From CAWACP01 sp963832965 (GTDB lineage Bacteria > Acidobacteriota > Terriglobia > Bryobacterales > Bryobacteraceae), in NCBI GenBank assembly GCA_963832965.1, contig CAWHVW010000001.1, forward strand, positions 1 through 64,000: 64,000 nt of DNA, read 5' to 3'. A program made the translations under genes and the position numbers. This document shows, in pieces, positions 52,615 through 61,025 of this stretch. The notes beneath the pieces are model-generated. The model did not search any database. It was given only the letters and a program-made list of their open reading frames with translations, and had not been told where the DNA came from. Position 1 is the stretch's first letter, and every line of letters starts with the position of its first letter.

Positions 52615-53061
52615 GCGCTACCGATGACCGGAGTTATCCCGGCCGGCCCTTCCTGGGCGTCGGCGCCCTGATCTTCGACGGCGATTCCATCCTGCTGGTG
52701 GAGCGCGGGCACGAGCCGCTCAAAGGATGGTGGTCTGTGCCCGGCGGCATTCTGGAAACGGGCGAGACGCTGGCCAACGGAATCCGCCGCGAGGTGCGCG
52801 AAGAGACCGGCCTCGAAGTGGAGCCGGAGGCGATGTTCGAGATCTTCGAGCGCATTATGCCCGACGCCGACGGGACGGACCGAATACCATTACGTGCTGA
52901 TCGATTACTTGTGCCGGGTGACCGGGGGCACGCTGGGTGCGGCCAGCGACGTGAGCCGCGCCGTGTGGCTTCGCGAGGACGAGCTTCCCGCGTATCGAAT
53001 TACCGAGGGCACCCTCGCCGTGGCGCAACGCGCGTTCCGTGCGCGCAAGACAAGCTCATGA
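52611..53061 (+). pseudogene. NUDIX hydrolase, frameshifted near 52875
   Basis: From ATG 52611 the frame reads RPFLGVGALIFDGDSILLVERGHEPLKGWWSVPGG, then I-L-E-T-G-E-T-L-x-x-G-I-R-R-E-V-R-E-E-T-G-L, a perfect NUDIX box. After PDADG (about 52874) the frame changes: the original one becomes Arg-rich and unlike the family, while the next gives TEYHYVLIDYLCRVTGGTLGA, then RAVWLREDELPAYRI to TGA 53061. A one-base gain at GGGACGGACC is the simplest cause, real or a sequencing error. The continuing original frame runs straight into mutS2 and would make a false 958-residue fusion. Confidence 0.72.
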
Positions 53062-55487
53062 ACGCGACATCGCTGGACCTGCTGGAGTTCGAGGGCCTGC
53101 GGCAATTGCTGGGGCGTTTTGTGCAGAGCCCGTTGGGCCGCGCGGAACTGGAGCAGGTGCAACCGGTGGCGGACCGCGCGTTTCTGGAGACCACCCTGGC
53201 AGGCGTGCGGGAAGCGCTGGATTATGTTCGCCTGTCCGCGGAGCCGCAGCAGCCGGTGCGCGGCGCGGCCATCCGCGTACGTTTCGATTCGGTGCCCGAC
53301 GTCGCCGCCGCTTCGCACATGGTGGGGGTGGAAGGAGCGGTTCTCGATCCCCGCCAGATCCTCGAAATGACCCAATTGCTGGAGCGCTCCGCGGAGATTC
53401 GCGGAATCCTCACCAGCGCCGCGGAGAAATTCCCGTTGCTGGGGGCGCGGGCCGCGCAGTTGGCCGATCTGCGCGACGTGCTGCGCGAGCTGCGCGGCAA
53501 GATTCTTCCCGATGGTTCCGTCGCCGACGACGCCAGCGTGGCCCTCCGCCGCATCCGGCGCGAGATTGAGAAGCAACGCAAACAGATTCAGATTTCGCTG
53601 GAACGCTTCGTGCGCGCACATCGCGATGACGGCGTGCTGCAGGAGGATTTCGTCACCGTCCGTAACGACCGGCTGGTGGTGCCCGTGGCGGCCGGCCAGC
53701 AGCGCCACGTGCCAGGGGTAATGCACGGCGCCAGCAGCACCGGACACACGCTGTTCATTGAGCCGCTGGAAACCATCGACCTGAACAACGAAGTGGTGCG
53801 CCTGCGCGAGGACGAACAGCGCGAGGTGCAGCGCATCCTGCGCGAGCTTACCGGACTATTGCGGGCCCACGCGGGCGGCATCCGCGAAACCGTGCGCGTG
53901 CTGGGCGAGCTGGATCTGCTGTTCGCCAAGGCCAGTTTCGCCATCGACTTCGCCTGCAGCATTCCGGCGTTCACCGCGGCATGGGATCGCCGGCTGGTTC
54001 TGGAAGAAGCGCGGCACCCCCTGCTGGAAGATGTGCTGCGGCGGCAGCGTAAGCGGGTAACGCCGTTGTCGCTGACGCTGGAGGAGAAGCAGCGGACGCT
54101 GCTGATCAGCGGTCCAAACACCGGCGGCAAAACGGTGTCGATGAAAACCGTGGGTCTGCTCGCGCTCATGGCCCAGGCGGGATTCCCCGTCCCCGCGAAG
54201 CGCGCGGAGTTTCCGCTGTTCGACGATGTCCTGGCGGACATTGGCGATCAGCAATCCATTCAGGAAAACCTGAGCACGTTCTCGGCGCACATTGCGCACA
54301 TTCGGACGATGCTGGAGGCCGTCACGCGCGAGTCCCTGGTGCTGCTGGACGAACTGGGCCGCGCCACCGATCCCGAGGAAGGCGGCGCGTTGGGCGTGGC
54401 CATTGTCGAACGGTTCCGCGCGTCGGGCGCGTTCACGCTGGCCTCCACGCACCTGCTGGCGCTGAAGGTGTACGGCGCCAATACCGAGCACGTGCTGAAC
54501 GCCTCAATGGGCTTCGATGACGCAACTCTGGAGCCCACCTACGTGTTGCGCACGGGCGCGCCGGGCAAGTCGGCTGGCCTGGAAATCGCCGGGCGTCTGG
54601 GCATGCCCGTGGATCTGATCGAACGCGCGCGCTCCGCTATGACCCATCAGGAGCGCGACATCTCCCGCTTTCTGGGTGAACTGCATGACCGCATCGACAG
54701 CGCCGCGGAGCGCGAGCGCGAACTGGAGCGGGAGCGCGAAAGGCTGGCCGCGCGGGAGCGTTCTTTGAAGAAGGAGTGGGAACAACGGGAGACCGCGAAG
54801 CTCCGTGAGATGGAGCAGCGTTGCGACCAGGCGGTGGCGGCGTTTGAGGCGCAGGCGCGCGAGACTATCGAGGGGATCGCGAGAAGCGCCGAGGGCATCA
54901 CGCAGCGCAAGGCGGCCGACCAGGCCCTGCGCAAGGTGGCGCGGACGCGGCGGGAGTTTCAGGAGGAGGTGCGCAGTGCCGTGCTGGCCGCGCCTGGTAC
55001 GGCGAAGCCCGCACAAGTTCCGGCGATACGCATCGAAGAGGGCGCGCGGGTGCGGCTGAAGGGTGTGCGCGAGCCGGCGCGGGTGCTGCGGAAACTGTCC
55101 GGCGATCGCATCGAAGTGCAGGCCGGCGTCATGAAGATGCAGATTGGCGTGGAGGACGTGGAGGAAGTGCTGGGCGCAACCGGCGAGGCGTCGCGGTTGC
55201 CGCAGGGCGTCTCCTTCCAGCCGGCCGGGCCAGCATGGGACGTGACGTATCGGGAGATCAACGTGATCGGCAAGCGCGCCGAAGAAGCCTGCGACGAAGT
55301 GGACAAGTTCCTGGACACGGCGGCGATGGCCTCGGTGGATCGCGTGCGCATCGTACACGGCCACGGGATGGGGATTCTGCGCAAGGCCATCGCGGATTTG
55401 CTCGCGGCGAACCCGCACGTCGCGCAGTTCTACGCGGCTTCGCAAGCGGAGGGCGGAACGGGGGCCACGGTGGTGGAGCTGAAGTAG
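53058..55487 (+). CDS. mutS2: MutS2-family ATPase/endonuclease
   Basis: An 809-residue protein from ATG 53058, in ATGA overlap with the corrected NUDIX stop. MutS core/lever helices (RRIRREIEKQRKQIQI, LETIDLNNEVVRLREDEQREVQRILRELT) precede the ATPase with Walker A ISGPNTGGKTVSMKT near residue 353, LVLLDELGRATDPEEG and STHLLALK. The long charged coiled coil (EREREL to QRETAKLREMEQRC) leads to a C-terminal Smr nuclease domain whose H-G-H-G motif is VRIVHGHGMGILRKAI. The Smr LDxR motif is replaced by INVIGKRAEEA, which may affect nuclease action. Role: rescue of stalled or collided ribosomes and suppression of recombination. Confidence 0.93.
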   Translation: MNATSLDLLEFEGLRQLLGRFVQSPLGRAELEQVQPVADRAFLETTLAGVREALDYVRLSAEPQQPVRGAAIRVRFDSVPDVAAASHMVGVEGAVLDPRQILEMTQLLERSAEIRGILTSAAEKFPLLGARAAQLADLRDVLRELRGKILPDGSVADDASVALRRIRREIEKQRKQIQISLERFVRAHRDDGVLQEDFVTVRNDRLVVPVAAGQQRHVPGVMHGASSTGHTLFIEPLETIDLNNEVVRLREDEQREVQRILRELTGLLRAHAGGIRETVRVLGELDLLFAKASFAIDFACSIPAFTAAWDRRLVLEEARHPLLEDVLRRQRKRVTPLSLTLEEKQRTLLISGPNTGGKTVSMKTVGLLALMAQAGFPVPAKRAEFPLFDDVLADIGDQQSIQENLSTFSAHIAHIRTMLEAVTRESLVLLDELGRATDPEEGGALGVAIVERFRASGAFTLASTHLLALKVYGANTEHVLNASMGFDDATLEPTYVLRTGAPGKSAGLEIAGRLGMPVDLIERARSAMTHQERDISRFLGELHDRIDSAAERERELERERERLAARERSLKKEWEQRETAKLREMEQRCDQAVAAFEAQARETIEGIARSAEGITQRKAADQALRKVARTRREFQEEVRSAVLAAPGTAKPAQVPAIRIEEGARVRLKGVREPARVLRKLSGDRIEVQAGVMKMQIGVEDVEEVLGATGEASRLPQGVSFQPAGPAWDVTYREINVIGKRAEEACDEVDKFLDTAAMASVDRVRIVHGHGMGILRKAIADLLAANPHVAQFYAASQAEGGTGATVVELK

Positions 55488-55581
55488 CGGCGCTCCAGCG
55501 ATACCGGGCGAGGACGGGCAGCCACCGCTTGTCCATTACGTTTGGAAGATGCGCTACCATGAGGCAGGTGCACACGAGCAA

Positions 55582-55887
55582 ATGAAGTGGGTTTCGTGCC
55601 CAATCTGGATACTGGCCGCATTGCTGGTGGCGGCCACTCTCGACAATATTCCGGATCCTCCCGCGGTGGGTCCGAGCGCCGCCGTCTCTAAGGCACTGCA
55701 GCCGCAAGACTACTCCTGCGATACCGCAATCATACGCCGCGGCGATCCTCTCAGTATTTCCGGCACTTTCCCGGTGAGTCCGGCTCCCGTGGACACGTGC
55801 GAGCCCTGGCGCCCCAACGATCCGATGGTCCTTGCCGGACACGCAACCGATACGTCTCCTCCCGCCCGCACGTTGAGCTTAAGCTAG
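55582..55887 (+). CDS. Small exported protein of unknown function
   Basis: About 101 residues from ATG 55582 (MKWVSCPIWILAALLVAATLDNIPDPPA), an evident signal peptide. The mature part is polar, with Cys at two places (DYSCDTA, VDTCEPW) and Pro-rich segments ending ATDTSPPARTLSLS. No family recognised. It follows mutS2 by about 95 bp. Confidence 0.5.
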   Translation: MKWVSCPIWILAALLVAATLDNIPDPPAVGPSAAVSKALQPQDYSCDTAIIRRGDPLSISGTFPVSPAPVDTCEPWRPNDPMVLAGHATDTSPPARTLSLS

Positions 55888-56039
55888 CTTTCCAATCTCA
55901 GTAGAACGGCCCCCCGGCATGTGAGCGGCCGGCCAGCCCCGAGCGGTTCGCGATGCGAATCGCGTTCCTGGGCGCAGCCGTACTACAAGCGGATTGGCGT
56001 GAACCACAACCATGGGCCGGCCTGGCAAAGGAATGTCTT

Positions 56040-57056
56040 GTGAAACCTTCCGAAATTGTACGTGCGTGGGGAAAAATCCTCAAAGGAGAGCGCCCTTCGC
56101 TCTCCATCGAAATTACCCGTGAATGTCCGCTGAAGTGTCCGGGCTGTTATGCCTACGACGACGCCCATCTGGGCGGTGGCGGCGTGACGCTGCGCAGTTT
56201 GAATGACCGCAAGGGCCAGGAGCTTATAGACGGCGTGCTTGCCCTGGTGGACCGGCTGCGGCCGTTGCATCTGTCCATCGTGGGAGGCGATCCACTGGTT
56301 CGCCATCGCGAGCTGGAGACGATGATTCCGCTTCTGCTGGACCGTGGAATTCACGTCCAGGTAGTAACCAGCGCCTTCCGTCCTCTCGCCGCCAGTTGGG
56401 CGGGATTAGACCATTTCAATGTCGTAGTTTCCATCGACGGGCTGCAGCCCGAGCACGATGTCCGGCGAGCCCCGGCAACGTACGAACGGATCGTGAAAAA
56501 CATCGTTGGGCAGAACATCACCATCCACTGTACGATCACCGGCCAGATGATGAAACGGCCTGGCTACTTAAACGAGTTCCTGGAGTTTTGGACGCCACGA
56601 GCGGAGATTCGCAAGGTGTGGTTCAGCCTGTTCACGCCGCAGATAGGCGACCAGCTGCCGGAGATGCTGCAACCGGACGAGCGTGAGCGCGCGATCGCGG
56701 ACATGATGGCGCTGCGGAAGGTGTTTCCGAAACTGGATATGCCGGAGGGAATGATTCGGCAGTTCGCCACGCCGCCGCGCAACCCCGCGGAATGCGTGTT
56801 CGCGCTCACCACGCAGACGCTGTCGGCCGACCTGAAAACCAAAATCGTTCCCTGCCAGTTCGGAGGAAACCCGGACTGCGGCTCGTGCGGATGCATTGCA
56901 TCCATGGGCCTGGCGGCGGTCGCCGCGCACAAATTGGGCGGCGTGATTCCCGTCGGCGTCATTTTCAAAACATCCGTCAGGATCGGACAAGCCCGGGCCA
57001 GGCGCCCGGTGGCATTGCGCGCCGCCGAAGAACCGTTTCGAGTGGTATCTCAATGA
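56040..57056 (+). CDS. Radical SAM protein with C-terminal SPASM-like cysteines
   Basis: A 338-residue protein from GTG 56040 (VKPSEIVRAWGKILKG), with AAAGGA as ribosome-binding site ~9 bp upstream. The C-x-x-x-C-x-x-C motif TRECPLKCPGCYAY is near residue 28, then LHLSIVGGDPLVRH and VVVSIDGLQPEHDV. C-terminal cysteines AECVF and PCQFGGNPDCGSCGC suggest an auxiliary Fe-S cluster as in SPASM/twitch proteins. It may modify a peptide or small metabolite; the class II aldolase gene follows 19 bp later and could act in the same path. Confidence 0.8.
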   Translation: MKPSEIVRAWGKILKGERPSLSIEITRECPLKCPGCYAYDDAHLGGGGVTLRSLNDRKGQELIDGVLALVDRLRPLHLSIVGGDPLVRHRELETMIPLLLDRGIHVQVVTSAFRPLAASWAGLDHFNVVVSIDGLQPEHDVRRAPATYERIVKNIVGQNITIHCTITGQMMKRPGYLNEFLEFWTPRAEIRKVWFSLFTPQIGDQLPEMLQPDERERAIADMMALRKVFPKLDMPEGMIRQFATPPRNPAECVFALTTQTLSADLKTKIVPCQFGGNPDCGSCGCIASMGLAAVAAHKLGGVIPVGVIFKTSVRIGQARARRPVALRAAEEPFRVVSQ

Positions 57057-57075
57057 CGGCCAGGAGGCGGGCACG

Positions 57076-58101
57076 ATGAAACAAATCGCGGAACTGCGAC
57101 AGCTTCTGGAACTAACCCAACGAATCGGCAACGACCCGCTGCTGACGCAGGCGAGCACCGGCAACAGCTCGGCAAAGTTGGACGGCGTACTGTGGATCAA
57201 AGCGTCGGGCAAGTGGATGGCTGATGCCATGTGCGACGGCTTCCTTCTTCCGCTCGATTTGGCGGAGGTGCGGGAATGCCTCCGGAAACGTGTGGATCCG
57301 TCGGATCGATATCCAGGCGCGTCTCTGGAAACCGCGTTGCACGCCACGCTGCCACGCCGGATGGTGCTTCATGTGCATTGTGTGGACACGATCGCGTGGG
57401 CCGTGCGGCGTGACGCTCCAGTACAACTCGAACGCCTCCTGGCAGGGCTGCCCTGGCAGTGGGTCCGTTACGTCGCATCGGGCCTTCCACTGTCCCAGGA
57501 GATCGAGAGGGCTTATTCCGCCTGCCCGGAGGCGGACGTGTTCGTCCTGGGCAATCACGGTTTGGTCATATGTGGAGAAGATACGAAAGCCATCGAAGAT
57601 TTGCTGGGCGAGGTGCGGCGCCGCCTGGCCGTTCCCGCTCGGGAGGCCCATCCCGCCGATTACGGCGCGCTCGGGGAGGTCACCATGGACTCACCCTGGG
57701 AGTTGCCGGATGACGATGGACTGCACGCTCTCGGTACCGATGGGGTCTCCCGTGCAATCCTTGCGGGCGGCGTGCTCTTTCCCTGCCAGGCGATCTTCTC
57801 AGGCTCGGCAACTCTGGAGCTGTTTCGGCCGGTTCCGTATGCCGATTGGGGAGAGGATTGGCGGCGGCGACATTCCGATCGGCCATTCCTGATTATCGAA
57901 GGACGCGGCGTCGTCGTGAGCAGGACCATCGCGCCAGCCGAGCTTGCCATGATCTCCGGGCTGGCGCAAGTTGTTCAGCGTCTGGGCGCAACCACCCCAC
58001 TGCGTTACCTTACCGAAGCCGAGATCGCCGGGATCCCAGGCCACGTCGCAAGCCGCTACCGGGAGCTGGCCAGTGCAAGTCACGGTGGCAGAGGACGATG
58101 A
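57076..58101 (+). CDS. Class II aldolase/adducin-family protein
   Basis: A 341-residue protein with an aldolase II domain: TQRIGNDPLLTQASTGNSSAKLDGVLWIKASGKWMA, VLHVHCVDTIAWAVRRD (zinc His pair near residue 97) and ADVFVLGNHGLVICGED (second His near 162). The C-terminal ~120 residues are less typical. Members act on sugar phosphates such as fuculose- or rhamnulose-1-phosphate. It may serve the isomerase/kinase pair at the end of the window (61-64 kb), giving isomerase, kinase, aldolase for deoxysugars; this is inference. It is preceded by the radical SAM gene in the same direction. Confidence 0.82.
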   Translation: MKQIAELRQLLELTQRIGNDPLLTQASTGNSSAKLDGVLWIKASGKWMADAMCDGFLLPLDLAEVRECLRKRVDPSDRYPGASLETALHATLPRRMVLHVHCVDTIAWAVRRDAPVQLERLLAGLPWQWVRYVASGLPLSQEIERAYSACPEADVFVLGNHGLVICGEDTKAIEDLLGEVRRRLAVPAREAHPADYGALGEVTMDSPWELPDDDGLHALGTDGVSRAILAGGVLFPCQAIFSGSATLELFRPVPYADWGEDWRRRHSDRPFLIIEGRGVVVSRTIAPAELAMISGLAQVVQRLGATTPLRYLTEAEIAGIPGHVASRYRELASASHGGRGR

Positions 58102-58102
58102 G

Positions 58103-58118
58103 CTGGGCTAAAGCCCAG
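58103..58118. terminator. Possible hairpin terminator CTGGGC-TAAA-GCCCAG
   Basis: A perfect 6-bp stem with a 4-base loop, two bases after the aldolase stop, without a following U-tract. It could terminate the aldolase transcript or be another dispersed hairpin. Confidence 0.4.
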
Positions 58119-58177
58119 GAGTCCGGGTGGGGCGGCGAGCCAAAAGTCCCACCATGCAGCGCAGACGCAAAAACCGC

Positions 58178-58210
58178 TTGACTGTTCTAGTATAGTAGTA
58201 CACTATATAA
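58178..58210 (+). promoter_or_regulatory. Promoter with overlapping inverted repeat upstream of gntR
   Basis: TTGACT (58178-58183) is a good -35 box; 17 bases further CACTAT (58201-58206) and TATATAA (58204-58210) are -10 candidates. The perfect inverted repeat ATAGT-AGTAC-ACTAT (58192-58206) covers the -10 region. It closely resembles YtrA-type GntR operators and lies 7 bp before the GntR start, so autorepression is expected. Confidence 0.6.
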
Positions 58211-58212
58211 CC

Positions 58213-58617
58213 ATGACGGCTGCCCGTGAGAAACAGTTCGCGCTCCGGCTGGACCTGCACAGCGGAGTTCCCGTCTACCGCCAGATCATCGACCAGGTGC
58301 TGGGCGGCATCGCCGCCGGCTCTTTGCGCGCGGGCGTCCAGTTGCCCACCGTACGCCAGCTCGCCGTCGATCTGTCGGTGAACCCCAATACCGTGATTCG
58401 CGCCTATCGCGAGCTGGAGATTCGGGAAGTCCTCACCACCCAGCAGGGCACCGGCACGTTCGTCACCGGCCAGAAGCCGGAACGCGACGACGCGGAACGC
58501 CAGCGGCGTCTGGGGCAAATCGCCGGCGAGGTGGTGGCGCGCGCGGGCGCCGAAGGGTTCACGTTGCAGGAGTTGATTCGCCGTTTGAAAGAGATGTCCT
58601 CGGAAAGGGGGAAATGA
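58213..58617 (+). CDS. GntR-family (YtrA-type) transcriptional regulator
   Basis: A 134-residue regulator with only an N-terminal winged helix: LRLDLHSGVPVYRQIIDQVLGGIAAGSLRAGVQLPTVRQLAVDLSVNPNTVIRAYRELEIREVLTTQQGTGTFV. A short helical tail replaces the usual effector domain, the YtrA subgroup. It is ATGA-coupled to the SPFH gene; the operator-like palindrome overlapping the promoter suggests it controls this two-gene operon. The effector is unknown; YtrA members often control transport or membrane-stress genes. Confidence 0.9.
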   Translation: MTAAREKQFALRLDLHSGVPVYRQIIDQVLGGIAAGSLRAGVQLPTVRQLAVDLSVNPNTVIRAYRELEIREVLTTQQGTGTFVTGQKPERDDAERQRRLGQIAGEVVARAGAEGFTLQELIRRLKEMSSERGK

Positions 58618-59519
58618 ATATGAGTGTCCTGAAAATACAACAACAGTTGAGCCGTGGCGGAATGAACGCGTCCCAGTATGCCAGTTCGGTTGGCATCACC
58701 GCTTTCCTGCTGTGCATGGCCGCTGGCGTCGGCACGGCCGCGCTGCTGGATCGTCCCGCGCCGTTCGTGGTGGGACTCGCGGTGGGCTTTTACCTGCTCT
58801 TCGCCATCAAGGTGGCGGCGCAGTGGCAGAAAGCCGCCGTATTGCGCTTCGGCAAGTACGTGGGCTTGCGCGGGCCGGGGCTGTTCTTTATCATCCCGGT
58901 GGTGGACAGCGTCAGCGCCTATGTGGATCAGCGCGTGCGCGTCACCGATGTCAGCGCGGAATCGGCCCTCACCCGCGACACCGTGCCGGTGAACGTGGAC
59001 GCCATCGTGTTCTGGCTGGTGTGGGATGCCGAGAAATCCATCCTCGAAGTCGCCGACTTCATTCAGGCCATCACGCTGAGCGCGCAGACCGGTCTGCGGG
59101 AATCGATTGGCCGGCACGATCTGGCGCAGATGATCACCGAGCGGGAGATGCTGGGCCGGGAGCTGCAGCGGATTCTCGATGAGAAAACGAATCCCTGGGG
59201 CATCACCGTGCAGAGCGTGGAAATTCGCGACGTCCATATCCCCACTGCCCTCGAAGACGCCATGTCGCGGCAGGCGCAGGCGGAGCGCGAACGCCAGGCC
59301 AGAATCATCCTGGGAACGGCGGAGACGGAGATCGCGGCCAAGTTTTCGGAAGCCTCCGCGGTGTACGTCAACAACCCGGTGGCGCTGCATCTGCGCGCCA
59401 TGAACATGCTCTATGAGGCCATCAAGGAGAAAGGCGCCATGGTGATTGTGCCCTCTTCGGCGGTGGAAACCATGGGGCTGGGCGGGCTGCTGGCCACCAC
59501 CTCGCTACGGCCGCAGTGA
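58614..59519 (+). CDS. Slipin/SPFH (band 7) membrane protein
   Basis: A 301-residue protein. An N-terminal pair of helices (ITAFLLCMAAGVGTAALL, PFVVGLAVGFYLLFAIKV) is followed by a band 7 domain: AAVLRFGKYVGLRGPGLFFIIPVVDSVSAYVDQRVRVTDV, then DTVPVNVDAIVFWLVWD and LGRELQRILDEKTNPWGITVQSVEIRDVHIP, and a coiled tail. SPFH proteins organise membrane microdomains and proteases. It is under the GntR regulator by overlap, an arrangement that suggests a response to membrane-active compounds. Confidence 0.88.
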   Translation: MNMSVLKIQQQLSRGGMNASQYASSVGITAFLLCMAAGVGTAALLDRPAPFVVGLAVGFYLLFAIKVAAQWQKAAVLRFGKYVGLRGPGLFFIIPVVDSVSAYVDQRVRVTDVSAESALTRDTVPVNVDAIVFWLVWDAEKSILEVADFIQAITLSAQTGLRESIGRHDLAQMITEREMLGRELQRILDEKTNPWGITVQSVEIRDVHIPTALEDAMSRQAQAERERQARIILGTAETEIAAKFSEASAVYVNNPVALHLRAMNMLYEAIKEKGAMVIVPSSAVETMGLGGLLATTSLRPQ

Positions 59520-59532
59520 GCGCGTTGAGCAA

Positions 59533-60942
59533 CTATTTCGATGCGGCAACGTTGGTGAGCGCCAGCCAGAGGAACTCCGCCATCTTATAGAGCGAGTCCT
59601 CGCGCAGGCGCTCATCGTCGGAGTGGGGTCCGCCGCCGGACACCCTCACCAGTTCGTCCATTGGCGGACCGTAGCCGTAGCCCTGCACTCCCTTCGCGCG
59701 GAGCTGCGCCAGATCGGTGGCGCCGGTGGCCATGGCGGGCAGCGTCACGCTGCCGGGGAACAGCTTCTTCTGGGCGTCCTCCAGCGCGTGGAACATCGGA
59801 GTATCGGTGCGCGAAGGCGGCGCCGCGGGGCGTGTGGCCGTTTCCAGCGGCTTCATCTCTACGCCGGGGTCGGCAATCACGCGGCGCAATTCCGCCCAGA
59901 GCCGGGGCAGGTCTTCGTCCGGAAGGGCGCGAATGTCGAGCACGGCCTCGGCCTCCGAGGGGATCACGTTGGTGCGGAAACCGGCCCGGAAGATGGTGGG
60001 CACGATGGTGGTTCGCAGCAGCGCGGCGTTGCCGGCCTCGTGCTCGGCCAGGTATTTCTGGACGGCGGCGGTCTGTTCCGGGTCGGAAATGTGCGCATAG
60101 CGGAAGGCGTCGTCCGGCGAGCTGACTTTCGCCAGACCCTGAAACCAGGCAGTCGTGGTCGGGTTCAGCCGCGCCGGCGGCTGCCAGCGGCTGAGGCGCG
60201 CCACCGCCTCCGCCAGATGCACAATCGGGTTGTCCGGACGCGGCTGCGACCCGTGGCCGGACGTTCCGTGCGCAATCAGGCGCACCGGCCGCACCACCTT
60301 CTCCGTGGTGGTGATCTCCACGTAGCGGACCGTGCTGCCGCGCATGGTAACCTGGCCGCCCTCCGCCAGCGCGAATTCGGCGGCAATGTCGTCCCAGTGC
60401 TCGCGCGCCAGAAAATCGATGCCCCATTGGGTGGTGCCCTCCTCGCCGGCCTCGGCCAGGAAAATAACATCGCGGTCCAGCGTCACGTGCAGGCGATGGA
60501 GCAGGATCATGGCCATCAGCGATACCGCCACGTGGCTCTTGTCGTCGATGGACCCGCGTCCCAGAATCCAGCCGTCGCGAAGGATGGCCGCGAAGGGGTC
60601 CACCGCCCATTTGTCCCGGTCGACTCCGACCACGTCGGTATGGCCCATCAGCAGCAGCGGGCGCTTCGATCCGTTTCCCTTTAGCCGCGCCACCAGATTG
60701 GCGCGATTCGGGGCCAGCGCGAACACCTGATAAGGGATGTGCTCGTGGTCCAGCACCTGGCGCAGGTAGTTCACCGCGCGGGTTTCGTTCCCCGGAGGAT
60801 TGGTGGTGTCGATGCGCAGCAGGGCGCGGTAATACTCAAGGAGTTCCGGCTGTACGGTGCGCCAGTCCACGTCGAGGGCGCGCGCCGGAGCGGTCAGCAG
60901 TCCAAAGAACAACGCCAGGGCCAGACTGCGCGGGACACCCAT
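59533..60942 (-). CDS. Secreted M20 metallopeptidase
   Basis: A 469-residue protein from ATG 60942 with signal peptide (MGVPRSLALALFFGLLTAPARA); the frame is open to 61020. M20A-type blocks: LLLMGHTDVVGVDRDKWAVDPFAAI (metal His/Asp), GRGSIDDKSHVAVSLMAM, FLAEAGEEGTTQWGIDFL (catalytic Glu) and GTSGHGSQPRPDN, with a late GPPMDELVRVSGGGPHSDDERL. These fit peptidases of the M20/M25/M40 group such as carboxypeptidase or dipeptidase. It is convergent with the SPFH gene, 13 bp apart. Confidence 0.88.
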   Translation of the reverse strand: MGVPRSLALALFFGLLTAPARALDVDWRTVQPELLEYYRALLRIDTTNPPGNETRAVNYLRQVLDHEHIPYQVFALAPNRANLVARLKGNGSKRPLLLMGHTDVVGVDRDKWAVDPFAAILRDGWILGRGSIDDKSHVAVSLMAMILLHRLHVTLDRDVIFLAEAGEEGTTQWGIDFLAREHWDDIAAEFALAEGGQVTMRGSTVRYVEITTTEKVVRPVRLIAHGTSGHGSQPRPDNPIVHLAEAVARLSRWQPPARLNPTTTAWFQGLAKVSSPDDAFRYAHISDPEQTAAVQKYLAEHEAGNAALLRTTIVPTIFRAGFRTNVIPSEAEAVLDIRALPDEDLPRLWAELRRVIADPGVEMKPLETATRPAAPPSRTDTPMFHALEDAQKKLFPGSVTLPAMATGATDLAQLRAKGVQGYGYGPPMDELVRVSGGGPHSDDERLREDSLYKMAEFLWLALTNVAASK

Positions 60943-61025
60943 GAGGGCCAAGGATAGCAGTGTGGCGCAGCGCCGTGCGCTGCCACCGCGTTTGACATCC
61001 AGCGTGATGGCATGTAGCATTGCCT

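Noticed and set aside
52611..55487. A 958-residue NUDIX-MutS2 fusion protein
   Set aside because: The linker is out-of-frame NUDIX sequence; the correct NUDIX C-terminus and stop exist in the next frame and overlap the mutS2 ATG.
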